Positions 19,508-29,234 of a DNA stretch of 64,000 nucleotides are shown here, one piece after another. The first letter of the stretch is position 1. Each line of letters begins with the position of its first letter. The notes below the pieces were generated by a model that was not told the origin of the DNA, did no database searches, and saw nothing but the letters and a program-made list of their open reading frames with translations. Source of the DNA: Gimesia aquarii (lineage in GTDB: Bacteria; Planctomycetota; Planctomycetia; Planctomycetales; Planctomycetaceae); NCBI RefSeq assembly GCF_007748175.1, contig NZ_CP037422.1:310001-374000 (forward strand). The letters run 5' to 3'. Both the position numbers and the translations under genes were made by a program.

Positions 19508-21013
19508 ATGCAACTCATAAATTATTCCCTCGGATTTATTTTCACGCTGTTATTGACAACGAATTTGCTTTCAGCAGAAGCGACGATTCAGAATTCACCA
19601 CAGCAACGTCCCAATATTCTGGTCGTACTATGTGATGACCTGGGATATGGGGATCTGGCATGCTATGGTCATCCCGTTATCAAAAGTCCGAACATTGATC
19701 GCTTTGCCAAAGAGGGGCTCACGCTGACCAGTTGCTACTCAGCGCATCCAAATTGTTCTCCTTCAAGAACTGGCTTGATGACGGGCCGCACTCCCTTCCG
19801 AGTTGGAGTCTATAACTGGATTCCCATGTACTCCCCCATGCATGTCCGCAAGCAGGAAATCACAATTGCTACACTGTTACGGCAGGCGGGTTACGCGACA
19901 TGTCACGCTGGTAAATGGCATTTGAACGGCATGTTTAATATGGTAGGACAACCCCAGCCGTCAGATCATGGATTCGACCACTGGTTTGCCACTCAAAATA
20001 ACGCGCTGCCCACTCACAAAAATCCCTTTAATTTTGTGAGAAATGGAAAGCCGGTAGGGAATCAGAAAGGTTACGCCGCACAGCTTGTAGCTGATGAAGC
20101 AGAGCATTGGTTAACAGAATTACGAGACAAGGAGAAACCATTCTTCATGTTTGTCTGTTTTCACGAACCACACGAACCGATTGCCAGTGCAGAGCGATTT
20201 ACCAAATTCTATTCCGCTCCCAAAGGCTCGACACTGCCTGCACATCATGGCAATGTCACTCAGATGGACGACGCCTTTGGTCGCATTTTGAAAACATTAG
20301 ACGACCAGAAACTACGCGAGAATACACTCATCATTTTTACCAGCGATAATGGCCCCGCAATTACGAGACGCCATCCGCACGGATCTTCCGGGCCTTTACG
20401 CGATAAAAAAGGAGCCACCTACGAAGGTGGGATTCGTGTTCCCGGCATTATCCAGTGGCCGACACAGGTTGAATCTGGCACAACGAGCGATGTTCCCGTG
20501 AGTGGTGTTGATATCCTCCCAACATTGTGTGCGGTTGCCGATATCCCCGTTCCAGGTGACCGTGTACTGGATGGAGCCAGCATTTTACCACTTTTCAAAG
20601 GAGAGCCAGTCAAACGCACAAAGCCCCTGTATTGGCAGTTCAATCGGTCGCGCAATGAACTAAAGGTGGCAATCCGAGATGGTGACTGGAAACTACTGGC
20701 TCGACTGGACGTACCGACTCCCAAACCCTCCGGTGGTATTTCGGCTCAAGAAATTGACGACCTGAAACGTGCAAAGCTTACCGGATTTGAGCTGTATTAC
20801 ATCAAGGATGATATCGCCGAGACAACCGATCGTTCTGAAAGTGAGCCAGAAATCCTGAAACAGATGAAACAGCAGATGCAGGAAATTTACAAAGAAGTTC
20901 AAGCAGAAGCACCTCGCTGGCCCGCCTGGGAATTTGCCAGATACGAAGGAAAAATTCTTTCAGAATATTACCGCAAACAAGCTGAACTTAAGAAAAAGCA
21001 GATTGAAAAGTAA
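19508..21013 (+). CDS. Exported sulfatase (FGly type)
   Basis: A sulfatase that hydrolyses sulfate esters, probably on algal polysaccharides, outside the cytoplasm. The 501-residue product has a signal peptide (LGFIFTLLLTTNLLSA). The metal-binding segment LCDDLGYGDL lies near residue 40. The formylglycine signature CSPSRTGLMTGR starts at Cys83 (CxPxR). GKWHL, HEPHEP and ITRRHPHG-type segments and FTSDNGP follow, as expected for the family. The Cys in the signature means a formylglycine-generating enzyme is needed for activity; none is in the window. It is convergent with the DUF1549 gene. Planctomycetes commonly carry many sulfatases. Confidence 0.95.
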   Translation: MQLINYSLGFIFTLLLTTNLLSAEATIQNSPQQRPNILVVLCDDLGYGDLACYGHPVIKSPNIDRFAKEGLTLTSCYSAHPNCSPSRTGLMTGRTPFRVGVYNWIPMYSPMHVRKQEITIATLLRQAGYATCHAGKWHLNGMFNMVGQPQPSDHGFDHWFATQNNALPTHKNPFNFVRNGKPVGNQKGYAAQLVADEAEHWLTELRDKEKPFFMFVCFHEPHEPIASAERFTKFYSAPKGSTLPAHHGNVTQMDDAFGRILKTLDDQKLRENTLIIFTSDNGPAITRRHPHGSSGPLRDKKGATYEGGIRVPGIIQWPTQVESGTTSDVPVSGVDILPTLCAVADIPVPGDRVLDGASILPLFKGEPVKRTKPLYWQFNRSRNELKVAIRDGDWKLLARLDVPTPKPSGGISAQEIDDLKRAKLTGFELYYIKDDIAETTDRSESEPEILKQMKQQMQEIYKEVQAEAPRWPAWEFARYEGKILSEYYRKQAELKKKQIEK

Positions 21014-21083
21014 ACCCGGTTTCATATCTTCTTAAGGAGTGGGCTAGAATTCCCACGCCTGAATTTCTGCTACATCAGAGCTT

Positions 21084-23579
21084 TTAGTGGTTAAACAGGA
21101 ATTCTCGGCTATTACAGAGTGCCCACATTACGTCCTGATATCCTTCCCGTTTATTTTTGGAAGCTTTGACGACCGCATCACAGCTTGCCAGTTCCTGTTT
21201 GGTCGGAAATCTACTGAATGCTGCCAAATACATTTCGGTGAAGACGTCATGGTCGGCTGTTTTCGCTTTCAAAAACTGTTCAATACGTCCGTTCTTCACT
21301 GCGAGTTTGCTGTTAATTAATTGCCCATTGGCAACCTGCAAAACCTGAGACAGATTTGGCTGGCTCGTTCGTTCGCATTCACAAGTAATGACACGCTTTG
21401 GTCGCCCCAGAGTGTCCAGAAAATAGGAAGTATAATTGGGGTCGGGTAGCTCAATCGCTCTTGTACCTTGCGGCACACCGCTAAACCGTTCCTGAGCACC
21501 TGTCAAATCATCGAGGGCATCCAGCATTACTTCGGCCGATAATCGCTTTACATTAAAGTGTGTGTAAAAACGAGTGTTTGCTGCATTTTCTGGACGAGGT
21601 TCTGAAGACAACTGATAAGCACGTGAATTCATGATGACGCGCATCAACTCTTTTAAGTTATAACCGGAATCCACAAAATGATCAGCCAATGCTTCGAGCA
21701 GTTCCGGATTAGAAGCCGGATTGGTTTCTCGCATGTCATCGATGGGTTCAACAAATCCGGTTGCCATGTAGTAAGACCAGAATCGGTTTACAATATTTCT
21801 TGAAAAGAGACGGTTACCAGGGCTCGTAATCCAACGTGCTAACGGACGTCGGAAATCGCGGTAGGAGGAAACATCAATTGGTTCACCCAGTAAGGGGGTG
21901 GGTTGCATGGTCTTTCTTGTACGAGGATGTCGAATTGAGCCACTATTTTTTACCTTGATGATCGTATCCTGACCCAGTGCTCCAAAATCGACGCTTGCCT
22001 TATTGCCAACACGTGTGAAGAATGCCGCCAGGCTGTAATAATCTTTCTGGCTGTAGACTTCAAAGGGATGGTGATGGCACTTGGCACATTGCATACGAAC
22101 TCCTAAAAAGATCTGCGCGGTGGCTTCTGCGAGATCTTGGGGGTTACTTGCAATTTTGAAATAGTTGGCAGGACCGTTCTGATAAATCGATCCTTGAGCC
22201 GTAATAATTTCGTTCACGAATTCATTAACAGGCTTATTTTCGCGTAATGATTGACGAATCCAGTTGGAGAATGCCCACATTCCACCGTCGCCCACTTTAT
22301 TACGATTATTTCGCAGAAGGTCACCCCACTTCATCCCCCAGTACGCGCTCCATGGTTCGACGTAGATGTCACGCGCGGGATCACCGGTGAGACCAAGTAA
22401 TTCATCAATCAGCTGGCTCCGTTTATCAGGTGCCTTCGAGGCCAGAAACGTTTTTACTTTTTCCGGTGAAGGTAATGTACCGATGGAATCGACGAACGCC
22501 CGGCGAATAAAGACTTCATCACTGCAGACAGGTGAAGGCTCAAGTCCAAGCTCATCAAACCGTTTTTTGATGAGTTCATCAATAAAGTTATGTGGTTTGA
22601 AATCAGCCAGATTGACCTTCGTTTTATACGGGGAAATAATCGTTGAAAGTTTGGCCTGACCCATATAACGGACCATGACCGCTGTCTGACCTGATCCCTG
22701 AATTTCCATTTTACCTCGTGGAGTGACTGTCGCTATCGTTTCCACCAGACTGTCATATTGAGCCTGCGCAGTGACATCCCGTTTTGTTCCATCACTATAT
22801 TCTGCGATGACACGCAGTTGCTGTACGTCCCCTTTTTTGTAGCGTCGCGAAATAGGCGTTACTTCCATACCGACGACTTTGGCTTCCTTATCATCAATTT
22901 CCGTGACTGCTTCCGAAATCCAAGTGTGAAGAATACGATATTCGTATGAGTCTTTGGCAAATCGTCTACCTCCACCATGCGCGATTGCCATAGAGGCCTT
23001 TTGCAATATGAGACTTTTTTCAGGTTGTAAAATGGAAATTCGGCGTTGCCGATTATCACGCGCGATTTCCGGATAATCTTGTTCCGGGGCATATCCGAAC
23101 AAAGATAATTTAAATCCGCCCTTACCAAACTGTGAGGCGTGACAACCCCCCAGACTGCAACCTCCTTTGTTCAATATCGGAACGACATCCATTACAAAAC
23201 TGGCATTCTTTCCATTCGGTCGGGCTTTGACTTCCACGGAAACTTCATCTTTCTTGCCAGCATGTTGAATTTGGATACGGCCTTTTCCGAAGCCAACAGG
23301 GCGCACCAGACCTTCCGTGTTGACCTCTAAAATTTTTGGAGTCAAACTTGTGTATTTGACTTGATGGGTCAGATCTTGAGTAATTTTCCCATTGTTCAAA
23401 ACAGAGACTTGAATCTGAAAATAATCCAACAGTCCTGACAATTCTATTTTTTCGGGTGACACCTGAAGTGGTTGATCGGCTGCATATGAAATCAATGGGC
23501 AGACTGTCATTGCTGCAACAACAATCAAAAGTCTGTTGAATTTCTGTTTTATCTTCACGTGAGTCTTCCAGTCCGTCAT
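21084..23579 (-). CDS. DUF1549/DUF1553 protein with Ig-like domain and cytochrome-type motifs
   Basis: A large exported planctomycete protein whose biochemical role is not established. The 831-residue product has a signal peptide (LLIVVAAMTVCPLISYAA), a first bacterial Ig-like domain (about 35-120), a CX4CH motif at Cys141-Cys146-His147, and a second Ig-like domain (about 235-315). The DUF1549 domain follows and includes a canonical heme-type CxxCH at Cys498-Cys501-His502 within CAKCHHHPFE. DUF1553 follows (RPLARWITSPGNRLFSRNIVNRFW, LMRVIMNSRAYQLSS). In many planctomycetes this gene sits upstream of a DUF1501 gene on the same strand; here the DUF1501 gene is divergent across 540 bases. Confidence 0.92.
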   Translation of the reverse strand: MTDWKTHVKIKQKFNRLLIVVAAMTVCPLISYAADQPLQVSPEKIELSGLLDYFQIQVSVLNNGKITQDLTHQVKYTSLTPKILEVNTEGLVRPVGFGKGRIQIQHAGKKDEVSVEVKARPNGKNASFVMDVVPILNKGGCSLGGCHASQFGKGGFKLSLFGYAPEQDYPEIARDNRQRRISILQPEKSLILQKASMAIAHGGGRRFAKDSYEYRILHTWISEAVTEIDDKEAKVVGMEVTPISRRYKKGDVQQLRVIAEYSDGTKRDVTAQAQYDSLVETIATVTPRGKMEIQGSGQTAVMVRYMGQAKLSTIISPYKTKVNLADFKPHNFIDELIKKRFDELGLEPSPVCSDEVFIRRAFVDSIGTLPSPEKVKTFLASKAPDKRSQLIDELLGLTGDPARDIYVEPWSAYWGMKWGDLLRNNRNKVGDGGMWAFSNWIRQSLRENKPVNEFVNEIITAQGSIYQNGPANYFKIASNPQDLAEATAQIFLGVRMQCAKCHHHPFEVYSQKDYYSLAAFFTRVGNKASVDFGALGQDTIIKVKNSGSIRHPRTRKTMQPTPLLGEPIDVSSYRDFRRPLARWITSPGNRLFSRNIVNRFWSYYMATGFVEPIDDMRETNPASNPELLEALADHFVDSGYNLKELMRVIMNSRAYQLSSEPRPENAANTRFYTHFNVKRLSAEVMLDALDDLTGAQERFSGVPQGTRAIELPDPNYTSYFLDTLGRPKRVITCECERTSQPNLSQVLQVANGQLINSKLAVKNGRIEQFLKAKTADHDVFTEMYLAAFSRFPTKQELASCDAVVKASKNKREGYQDVMWALCNSREFLFNH

Positions 23580-24120
23580 GAGATCAACTCGCTTTTGCTA
23601 GGTAGTCTTCGGATAGAAGGACAACAGTCTTCGCTGAAATATATCTAATCTGAAAAGACTACAGAGTCTCAGGTCATCGCCTTATCGAGGCAGGGTTGGT
23701 AGGTCGAGTGTGGTTTCAGGTGGGAAAATAATGGCCTAACATAAATAGCCATTTATACTTAAATATACTAAATAATAGAAGGAAATCAAAAAAAACCTAC
23801 GTTTTTTAGCAATATTTTTTATTTGAGTCCATGTTAAGAAAGGATCTGTTCTCTATTACACTATGGAACAAATAATGGTCTACCATGCTTATTTTACCGC
23901 TATAAGTTAATGCCTTCAAGAAATGAATTTTCTGATTGGCCATTTCCAACTTATTTATTTCCTGGATTGTAACCGATTTTATATTTGCCTACCTTATATA
24001 AACGGTTACAATTATGATAGTTAACTTACTAAAGTACTATCACGAACAATCGTCAGATTGTCCCTCCTACAAATACACCTGCCAACCACGGGATCCTACC
24101 ATAAATTAAAGGAGTTTCTG
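23580..24120. other. 540-base divergent control region between DUF1549 and DUF1501 genes
   Basis: A very AT-rich region between two divergent genes. It carries several short inverted repeats, the best being ATTGTAACCG/CGGTTACAAT at 23966-24012. Others are ATGGT/ACCAT at 23875-23886 and GATAGT/ACTATC at 24016-24041. No ORF or RNA family recognised. Confidence 0.55.
23966..24012. promoter_or_regulatory. 10-bp inverted repeat, possible operator
   Basis: ATTGTAACCG (23966-23975) and CGGTTACAAT (24003-24012) are exact reverse complements with a 27-base spacer. The outer edge lies about 110 bases before the DUF1501 start. The spacing suggests two half-sites for a dimeric regulator or an RNA stem; the regulator is unknown. 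Confidence 0.4.
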
Positions 24121-25467
24121 ATGCTGAAGCTTTTCCCACAAAATGTTTCAAACTGTGAAACCGGTAGCCGTCGTCAATTCCTGATGGAAGTTGGTGCGCT
24201 GAGTGCGTTTGGAATCACCCTGGATTCTGTGATGCGTGGTCAGGCTCATGCATCGAACGCTGAATCTGGTGCATTGAGTGACCCTAAAAACGATACCAAC
24301 TGCATTCTGATCTGGACACGTGGCGGAACCAGCCATCACGATACCTTCGATCCCAAACCCAATGCCTCTGCTGATGTGCGTGGGGATTTTTCTGCGATCA
24401 GCACCGCCCTGCCCGGCTATCAGTTTTCGGATCAGTTACCTCTGTTTGCGAAACACGCCAATGAAGTGGCCATCATGCGGAACCTGAACCCCAAAAATGG
24501 TTCCCACTCAACGGCAGACGCGTTTATGCTTTCAGGGCATAAATTCAACGCCTCTGTGACATATCCCTGTTACGGTGCCGTGATTGCGAAAACCAAGGGC
24601 TTCAAAACGAATATTCCTCCGCATATTCAAATTGGCAATCATGTGGATCGTCGATTCAACGGTGGACTGGGTGGCTATCTGGGACTGCAATATAACCCGT
24701 TTGAAATTCCCGGTGATCCCAACTCCAAAAACTTCACCGTAAGAGATATTTCTCCACCATCGGGAATTACCGTCGACCGTCTAAAACGTCGACAACAAGC
24801 ATTACAGGCGATCGATACTTTACAGCGTCAGGCTGACAAAAATCAAAATGCCTTTGAAGCATCGGATGCTCATTATAAAAATGCTTTTAGTATGATCACA
24901 TCTGCTGATACCCAAAAGGCATTTGATCTCAATCAGGAATCTGCGAAGACCCGCGATGAGTACGGCCGTCACTATCTGGGTCAAAGTTGCCTCTTGGCCC
25001 GCAGGCTGATCGAGTCAGGTTCACGATTCGTTACCGTCAGCAGCGGTGGTTGGGACACACATACAAATAACTTTAAATCCCTGCGTCGTTCACTGCCTCC
25101 CTTTGACCGGGCATTGACATCGCTGGTGCTCGATTTAAAGCAACGTGGAATGCTTGATAACACGCTGGTTGTCTGGCTGACTGATTTTGGTCGGACTCCC
25201 GTTATCAACTCAGCCGCCGGACGAGATCACTGGGCAACCGCATCCACGATGATGATGATTGGAGCGGGAACTCCAGCGGGTCAGGTAATTGGCGCTACCG
25301 ATGACATCGGTTCACGCCCGGTCGGGAAAGAATATTATCCTCAAGATGTTGCAGCAACCATCTATACAAAATTGGGAGTCAATCTGCACCATTACTTTAT
25401 CTCCCCTGAAGATGGTCGTCCTTTAGTTGTGAACGAAGGCCAACCCATTCCGGAATTGATGGGTTAA
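24121..25467 (+). CDS. DUF1501 protein with Tat signal
   Basis: DUF1501 proteins are related to the alkaline phosphatase/sulfatase fold but their reaction is unknown. I use the ATG at 24121, with AAAGGAG about 7 bases upstream, giving 448 residues. The N-terminus has SRRQFLMEVGALSAFG, a twin-arginine signal. Typical family segments follow: CILIWTRGGTSHHDTFDPKP, IMRNLNPKNGSHSTADAFMLSG, SSGGWDTHTNNF, VWLTDFGRTP and AGRDHW. Its usual partner (DUF1549/DUF1553) is on the opposite strand. Genes downstream encode a PPC-domain protein and a DUF1570 protein, so a four-gene exported set forms around it. Confidence 0.92.
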   Translation: MLKLFPQNVSNCETGSRRQFLMEVGALSAFGITLDSVMRGQAHASNAESGALSDPKNDTNCILIWTRGGTSHHDTFDPKPNASADVRGDFSAISTALPGYQFSDQLPLFAKHANEVAIMRNLNPKNGSHSTADAFMLSGHKFNASVTYPCYGAVIAKTKGFKTNIPPHIQIGNHVDRRFNGGLGGYLGLQYNPFEIPGDPNSKNFTVRDISPPSGITVDRLKRRQQALQAIDTLQRQADKNQNAFEASDAHYKNAFSMITSADTQKAFDLNQESAKTRDEYGRHYLGQSCLLARRLIESGSRFVTVSSGGWDTHTNNFKSLRRSLPPFDRALTSLVLDLKQRGMLDNTLVVWLTDFGRTPVINSAAGRDHWATASTMMMIGAGTPAGQVIGATDDIGSRPVGKEYYPQDVAATIYTKLGVNLHHYFISPEDGRPLVVNEGQPIPELMG

Positions 25468-25585
25468 TTTCCAATAAATTCACTCCTCGCATTTTTGACA
25501 GTGATCGCCCCTTTTCACTTGAGCTTTGAGGGGTTCACTGTTTTCTCTGGCAATCTGTTTAAATGATCTTCTGTAGGACAAGCCG

Positions 25586-27778
25586 ATGCGTTGCATAGCT
25601 TACTCGATACTGACTTTGAGCCTGTTTTTCTGCATGTCATCTCAGCATTCCTCAGTGAATGCCGCTGATAAGAAGAAAACACCGCCGCCATCAAAAATCG
25701 GTTTTCGTCAACTGGTGGCTATGAAGCCGGCCGCTGTTCAACAGGGGGACAAACGCAAAATTCAGCTGCATACCAGCTATACACTGGATGGAACACACTC
25801 TGTCTTTTTCGATCAGCCGGGAATTAAGATGACCTTTGCCGAACCGAAGCCGAAGGCAGCTCCCCGCCGTGGTCGAGGATCTGTAGGAACTCCTTTTGCA
25901 TTTGATATCGAAGTTCCCAAAAATCAACCCACGCGCGTTTATGAATGCCGAGTTGCCACTGATCAGGCTGTTTCCAGTGTATCTCATTTACTGGTAACCC
26001 CCTACCCTGTCATCGAAGAAGTAGAAAAGAAAGACAACAATACGTTTGACACCGCACAAGTTGTCACCTTCCCTTCTACGATTTGTGGTATTTGTGAAAA
26101 AACAGAAGATCTTGATTGCTATAAGTTCGCCGGCAAAAAGGGACAAGAAATTACGTTGCAGGTCTATGCACAGCGTGTCACAGAAGCCATTCATACGATG
26201 CAGACTTCAGGCGTGTATCTAATGGATTCCATTCTGACTTTATATGGACCGCAGAAACAAATTGTGGCTCAAAACGATAACTTCATTAAATCAGATTCAC
26301 TCATCACTATTAAGCTACCCGCCGATGGTGAGTACGTCTTTGAAATTCGTGACGCCCGTTATAAGGGAACTGGAAAATACGCCTACTGTATTGAATTCAG
26401 TGAGACCCCGTTTGTATATCACACATTTCCTTTAGCCGTTCAGAAGGGAAAGACTACTGAAGTAGAGCTGCAGGGGCATGCGCTGAAAGGCAACAATAAA
26501 GTCAAGTTCTCTGCGACAGATGTCAAAGAAACGGGTTGGGCCAGGCGCACGTTCAAAACACCGGCTGGTGAGACGAATTCTATCTGGACTCTGATCAGTG
26601 AGCATCCCCAAGTCTCTGCACGCGGTACTAACATTTCATCAAAAACTGCTTTACCTCTGACACTGCCTGTTGGAGTTAGTGCACAATTCAGCGAAGCAGA
26701 GCAGACACACTTCTATAAGTTCAAAGCAAAAAAAGACCAGTATTACTTTTTTAAATTGATGTCGAACCGTATTGATCTGCCGTTAGACTGTGTCATGGAA
26801 GTGCAAGATACGAAAGGCAAGGTACAACGCATTTTTGTCAATGGTAGCGCCACAACAGAATCTGATGATGGTTTACAGACGAAAGACTCAGAATTCTATT
26901 TTAAAGCACCCGCGGACGGAGATTATACTGTGACGGTCCGGGATCTGCATGATCGAGGCGGAGAACGTTTCGCTTACCATTTATCTGGTGAATTGAGTGG
27001 ACCCGAATTTGAAGTGTACGGCGAATATTACTACGCACAAATTGCTCCTGGAACGAATATGATGTGGTTTGGCCGAGTCAAGCGTTTAAATGGTTTCAAT
27101 GGTCCCATTGAAATGAACATCGAAGGACTTCCCAAGGGAGTGACCTTGGAACCAGTGACACTACCCCCCGGTGTGAATGATTGTGGTCTGATTCTCAAAG
27201 CGGCTAAAGATGCTCCCATCAATGCCTCACTGGTGAAAATTTCTGGAAAAGCAAAACTTCCCGGTCCCGATGGGAAAGAAATTGAAGCCGTTCGTTATGG
27301 TCGAATTACCTGTGAAATTCAATCGGGTGGAGGTGGACAGGCACGTTGGCCAATCAATACATCGATTGTGGGAGTGACGAAACCTCTTGATCTGCTCGAA
27401 GTCACTGCCACTCCTAGCGAGATCGTATTAAAGCCGGGCGAATCGGCTGAAATCAAAGTTAAAATTAAACGCAGTGAAGTTTATAAAGATCCTGTTACTC
27501 TTGCGACTTCATTTATGTATTTCACTTCGAAGTTTGGTGAACAGCTACCACCAGGAGTGACACTTTCGAAAAAAAGTAAAACCCGCCTTGCTGGCAAAAC
27601 TCTTGAAGGAACTCTCGTATTGGAAGCTTCCAAAAAAGCAGCACCCATCAAACGGTTCCCATTTGCAGCAATGGCCCGCGTAGGAATTACGTTCTCAATT
27701 ACGACCAACTATGCATCAAACGTGCTTTATTTGACACTTACCGATACTAAGGGAAAAGACAAGCTGGCAAAAAAATAG
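25586..27778 (+). CDS. Exported protein with PPC-type (bacterial pre-peptidase) domains
   Basis: A secreted 730-residue protein with a signal peptide (MRCIAYSILTLSLFFCMSS, then SVNAAD). It contains two stretches typical of the bacterial pre-peptidase C-terminal domain: EDLDCYKFAGKKGQEITLQV with SILTLYGPQ and QNDNF (about residues 170-270), and EQTHFYKFKAKKDQYYFFKL with DGLQTKDSEFYFKAPADGDY (about 370-470). No protease catalytic motif is visible, so I do not call it a peptidase. The C-terminal third resembles Ig-like or CARDB-type beta domains. It lies 118 bases after DUF1501 on the same strand and probably belongs to the same unit. Its function is unknown; surface binding or scaffold use is inferred. 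Confidence 0.85.
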   Translation: MRCIAYSILTLSLFFCMSSQHSSVNAADKKKTPPPSKIGFRQLVAMKPAAVQQGDKRKIQLHTSYTLDGTHSVFFDQPGIKMTFAEPKPKAAPRRGRGSVGTPFAFDIEVPKNQPTRVYECRVATDQAVSSVSHLLVTPYPVIEEVEKKDNNTFDTAQVVTFPSTICGICEKTEDLDCYKFAGKKGQEITLQVYAQRVTEAIHTMQTSGVYLMDSILTLYGPQKQIVAQNDNFIKSDSLITIKLPADGEYVFEIRDARYKGTGKYAYCIEFSETPFVYHTFPLAVQKGKTTEVELQGHALKGNNKVKFSATDVKETGWARRTFKTPAGETNSIWTLISEHPQVSARGTNISSKTALPLTLPVGVSAQFSEAEQTHFYKFKAKKDQYYFFKLMSNRIDLPLDCVMEVQDTKGKVQRIFVNGSATTESDDGLQTKDSEFYFKAPADGDYTVTVRDLHDRGGERFAYHLSGELSGPEFEVYGEYYYAQIAPGTNMMWFGRVKRLNGFNGPIEMNIEGLPKGVTLEPVTLPPGVNDCGLILKAAKDAPINASLVKISGKAKLPGPDGKEIEAVRYGRITCEIQSGGGGQARWPINTSIVGVTKPLDLLEVTATPSEIVLKPGESAEIKVKIKRSEVYKDPVTLATSFMYFTSKFGEQLPPGVTLSKKSKTRLAGKTLEGTLVLEASKKAAPIKRFPFAAMARVGITFSITTNYASNVLYLTLTDTKGKDKLAKK

Positions 27779-27868
27779 GGATCGACATCAACCCCTCTCT
27801 CCCCTATTCTGGAAGTATCCAATGATCTTCTGCGCAGAAAGACTGATATGGAGTGGAGAGACTTAAAA

Positions 27869-29080
27869 ATGATTTTCCTGGTATACATCGCCAGAAAAAC
27901 TCTGCTCTTACTAATTATATGCTTCTGGCTTGGCAGTACTCTCAACAGCCATCTCACTTATGCGCAGACATCCGCCAAAAATGATTCAACTGGGAAATCA
28001 GAGCAACCCCTGTATCAGTTTACTTATCTCGATAACCAGGGGCAGGAAAACACAATTCAAGCAGCGCAGGTTCTTGAAGCCCAGGATGGTGGCGTTGTGA
28101 TGTTGACCCGCGATGGTCGCTTGCTGACAGCAACACCAAAGCAACTCAAACAAAGGCGGCAGCTCGATCAAAATTTTACACCACTCAAACTTCCCGAACT
28201 CGAACAGCAACTTGTTGCGGAATTTGGTACCGACTTTGTAGTGACTCAAACCAAGCACTTTATCATCTGTAGTCAAGCAGGGAAACGTTACTCAAAATGG
28301 TGCGGTTCTCTCTTTGAACGCTTATATAAAGTACTGCACAATCAGTGGCACAGCAAAGAGCTCCCTCTCCATGATCCCAAAGTTCCGATGATCGCGGTGA
28401 TTTTTAAAGACCGTGCCAATTTTGAACAATATGCGAGTCAGATTTTAGGTGAAGGTGCTTCCGCGGTGCACGGATTTTATTCAATTCAATCGAATCGGAT
28501 GGTGCTTTATGATTTAACAGCCGCTCCCAACGAACGACCCGCATTCACTGATGCTGACATATTGAAAAAATTACGGAAGTCTCCTTTTAATATGGCAACC
28601 ATCATCCATGAATGTACGCATCAGATAGCTTTCAATGTGGGTTTGCATACTCGGTTTGCCGACAACCCCCTCTGGCTGACTGAGGGGATGGCAACGTATT
28701 TTGAAACACCTGATTTGCGGAGTAAAACGGGTTGGCGGACAATCGGGAAGCCGAATCCCTGGCGACTGAGGCAATTTCAAAATTTCGCACGCTCACGTAG
28801 AACTGCTGACTCACTTCAAACCCTGATCATGACGGATCAACGCTTCCAAAATCCGGAAACGATGCTCGATGCCTATGCAGAAGCCTGGGCATTTTCCTAC
28901 TTTCTCATCAAAACCAAGCGCAAGCAGTATGAAGCATATCTGCGTCTGGTCGCAGACAGAAAGCCTCTCATCTGGTCGACTCCAGAAGATCGACTCAAGG
29001 ATTTCCAATCCATATTTGGTGATGATCTTGAACGCCTCAATCAACAATTTCTGCGTTACATGCGACAAATCAGTCGTTAG
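27869..29080 (+). CDS. DUF1570 protein, putative exported metallopeptidase
   Basis: Probably a zinc metallopeptidase of gluzincin type, exported. The 403-residue product from the ATG at 27869 (GGAGAG about 8 bases upstream) has a signal peptide (LLLLIICFWLGSTLNSHLTYA). A start at 27848 is the alternative. The HExxH motif is HECTH within MATIIHECTHQIAFN, followed about 22 residues later by WLTEGMATYFE, whose Glu can be the third zinc ligand as in gluzincins. A TFVxxKxxxI-like segment (VVTQTKHFIICSQ) precedes it, as in the DUF1570 family. The substrate is unknown. It is downstream of the PPC-domain gene on the same strand. Confidence 0.87.
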   Translation: MIFLVYIARKTLLLLIICFWLGSTLNSHLTYAQTSAKNDSTGKSEQPLYQFTYLDNQGQENTIQAAQVLEAQDGGVVMLTRDGRLLTATPKQLKQRRQLDQNFTPLKLPELEQQLVAEFGTDFVVTQTKHFIICSQAGKRYSKWCGSLFERLYKVLHNQWHSKELPLHDPKVPMIAVIFKDRANFEQYASQILGEGASAVHGFYSIQSNRMVLYDLTAAPNERPAFTDADILKKLRKSPFNMATIIHECTHQIAFNVGLHTRFADNPLWLTEGMATYFETPDLRSKTGWRTIGKPNPWRLRQFQNFARSRRTADSLQTLIMTDQRFQNPETMLDAYAEAWAFSYFLIKTKRKQYEAYLRLVADRKPLIWSTPEDRLKDFQSIFGDDLERLNQQFLRYMRQISR

Positions 29081-29234
29081 GTCAGGTTTTTCTCTTTGCA
29101 GCTTTTACTTTTCCGTCTATGGTGCACATACTTTGGGCACACTTAAAAATGTTGCAGGTTCTCTGACGGTCATTTCAAAAGGATTGTGAGTGGACTTCTG
29201 CTTCAGAATCACATAGCGGCAAGGGGCACTCTTC

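Noticed and set aside
21039-21056. Small GTGGG/CCCAC hairpin between convergent sulfatase and DUF1549 genes
   Set aside because: Only five pairs and no T-run; too weak to call a terminator.
25586-27778. Call of this PPC-domain protein as a peptidase
   Set aside because: PPC-type domains often occur near peptidase modules, but no catalytic motif was found here.
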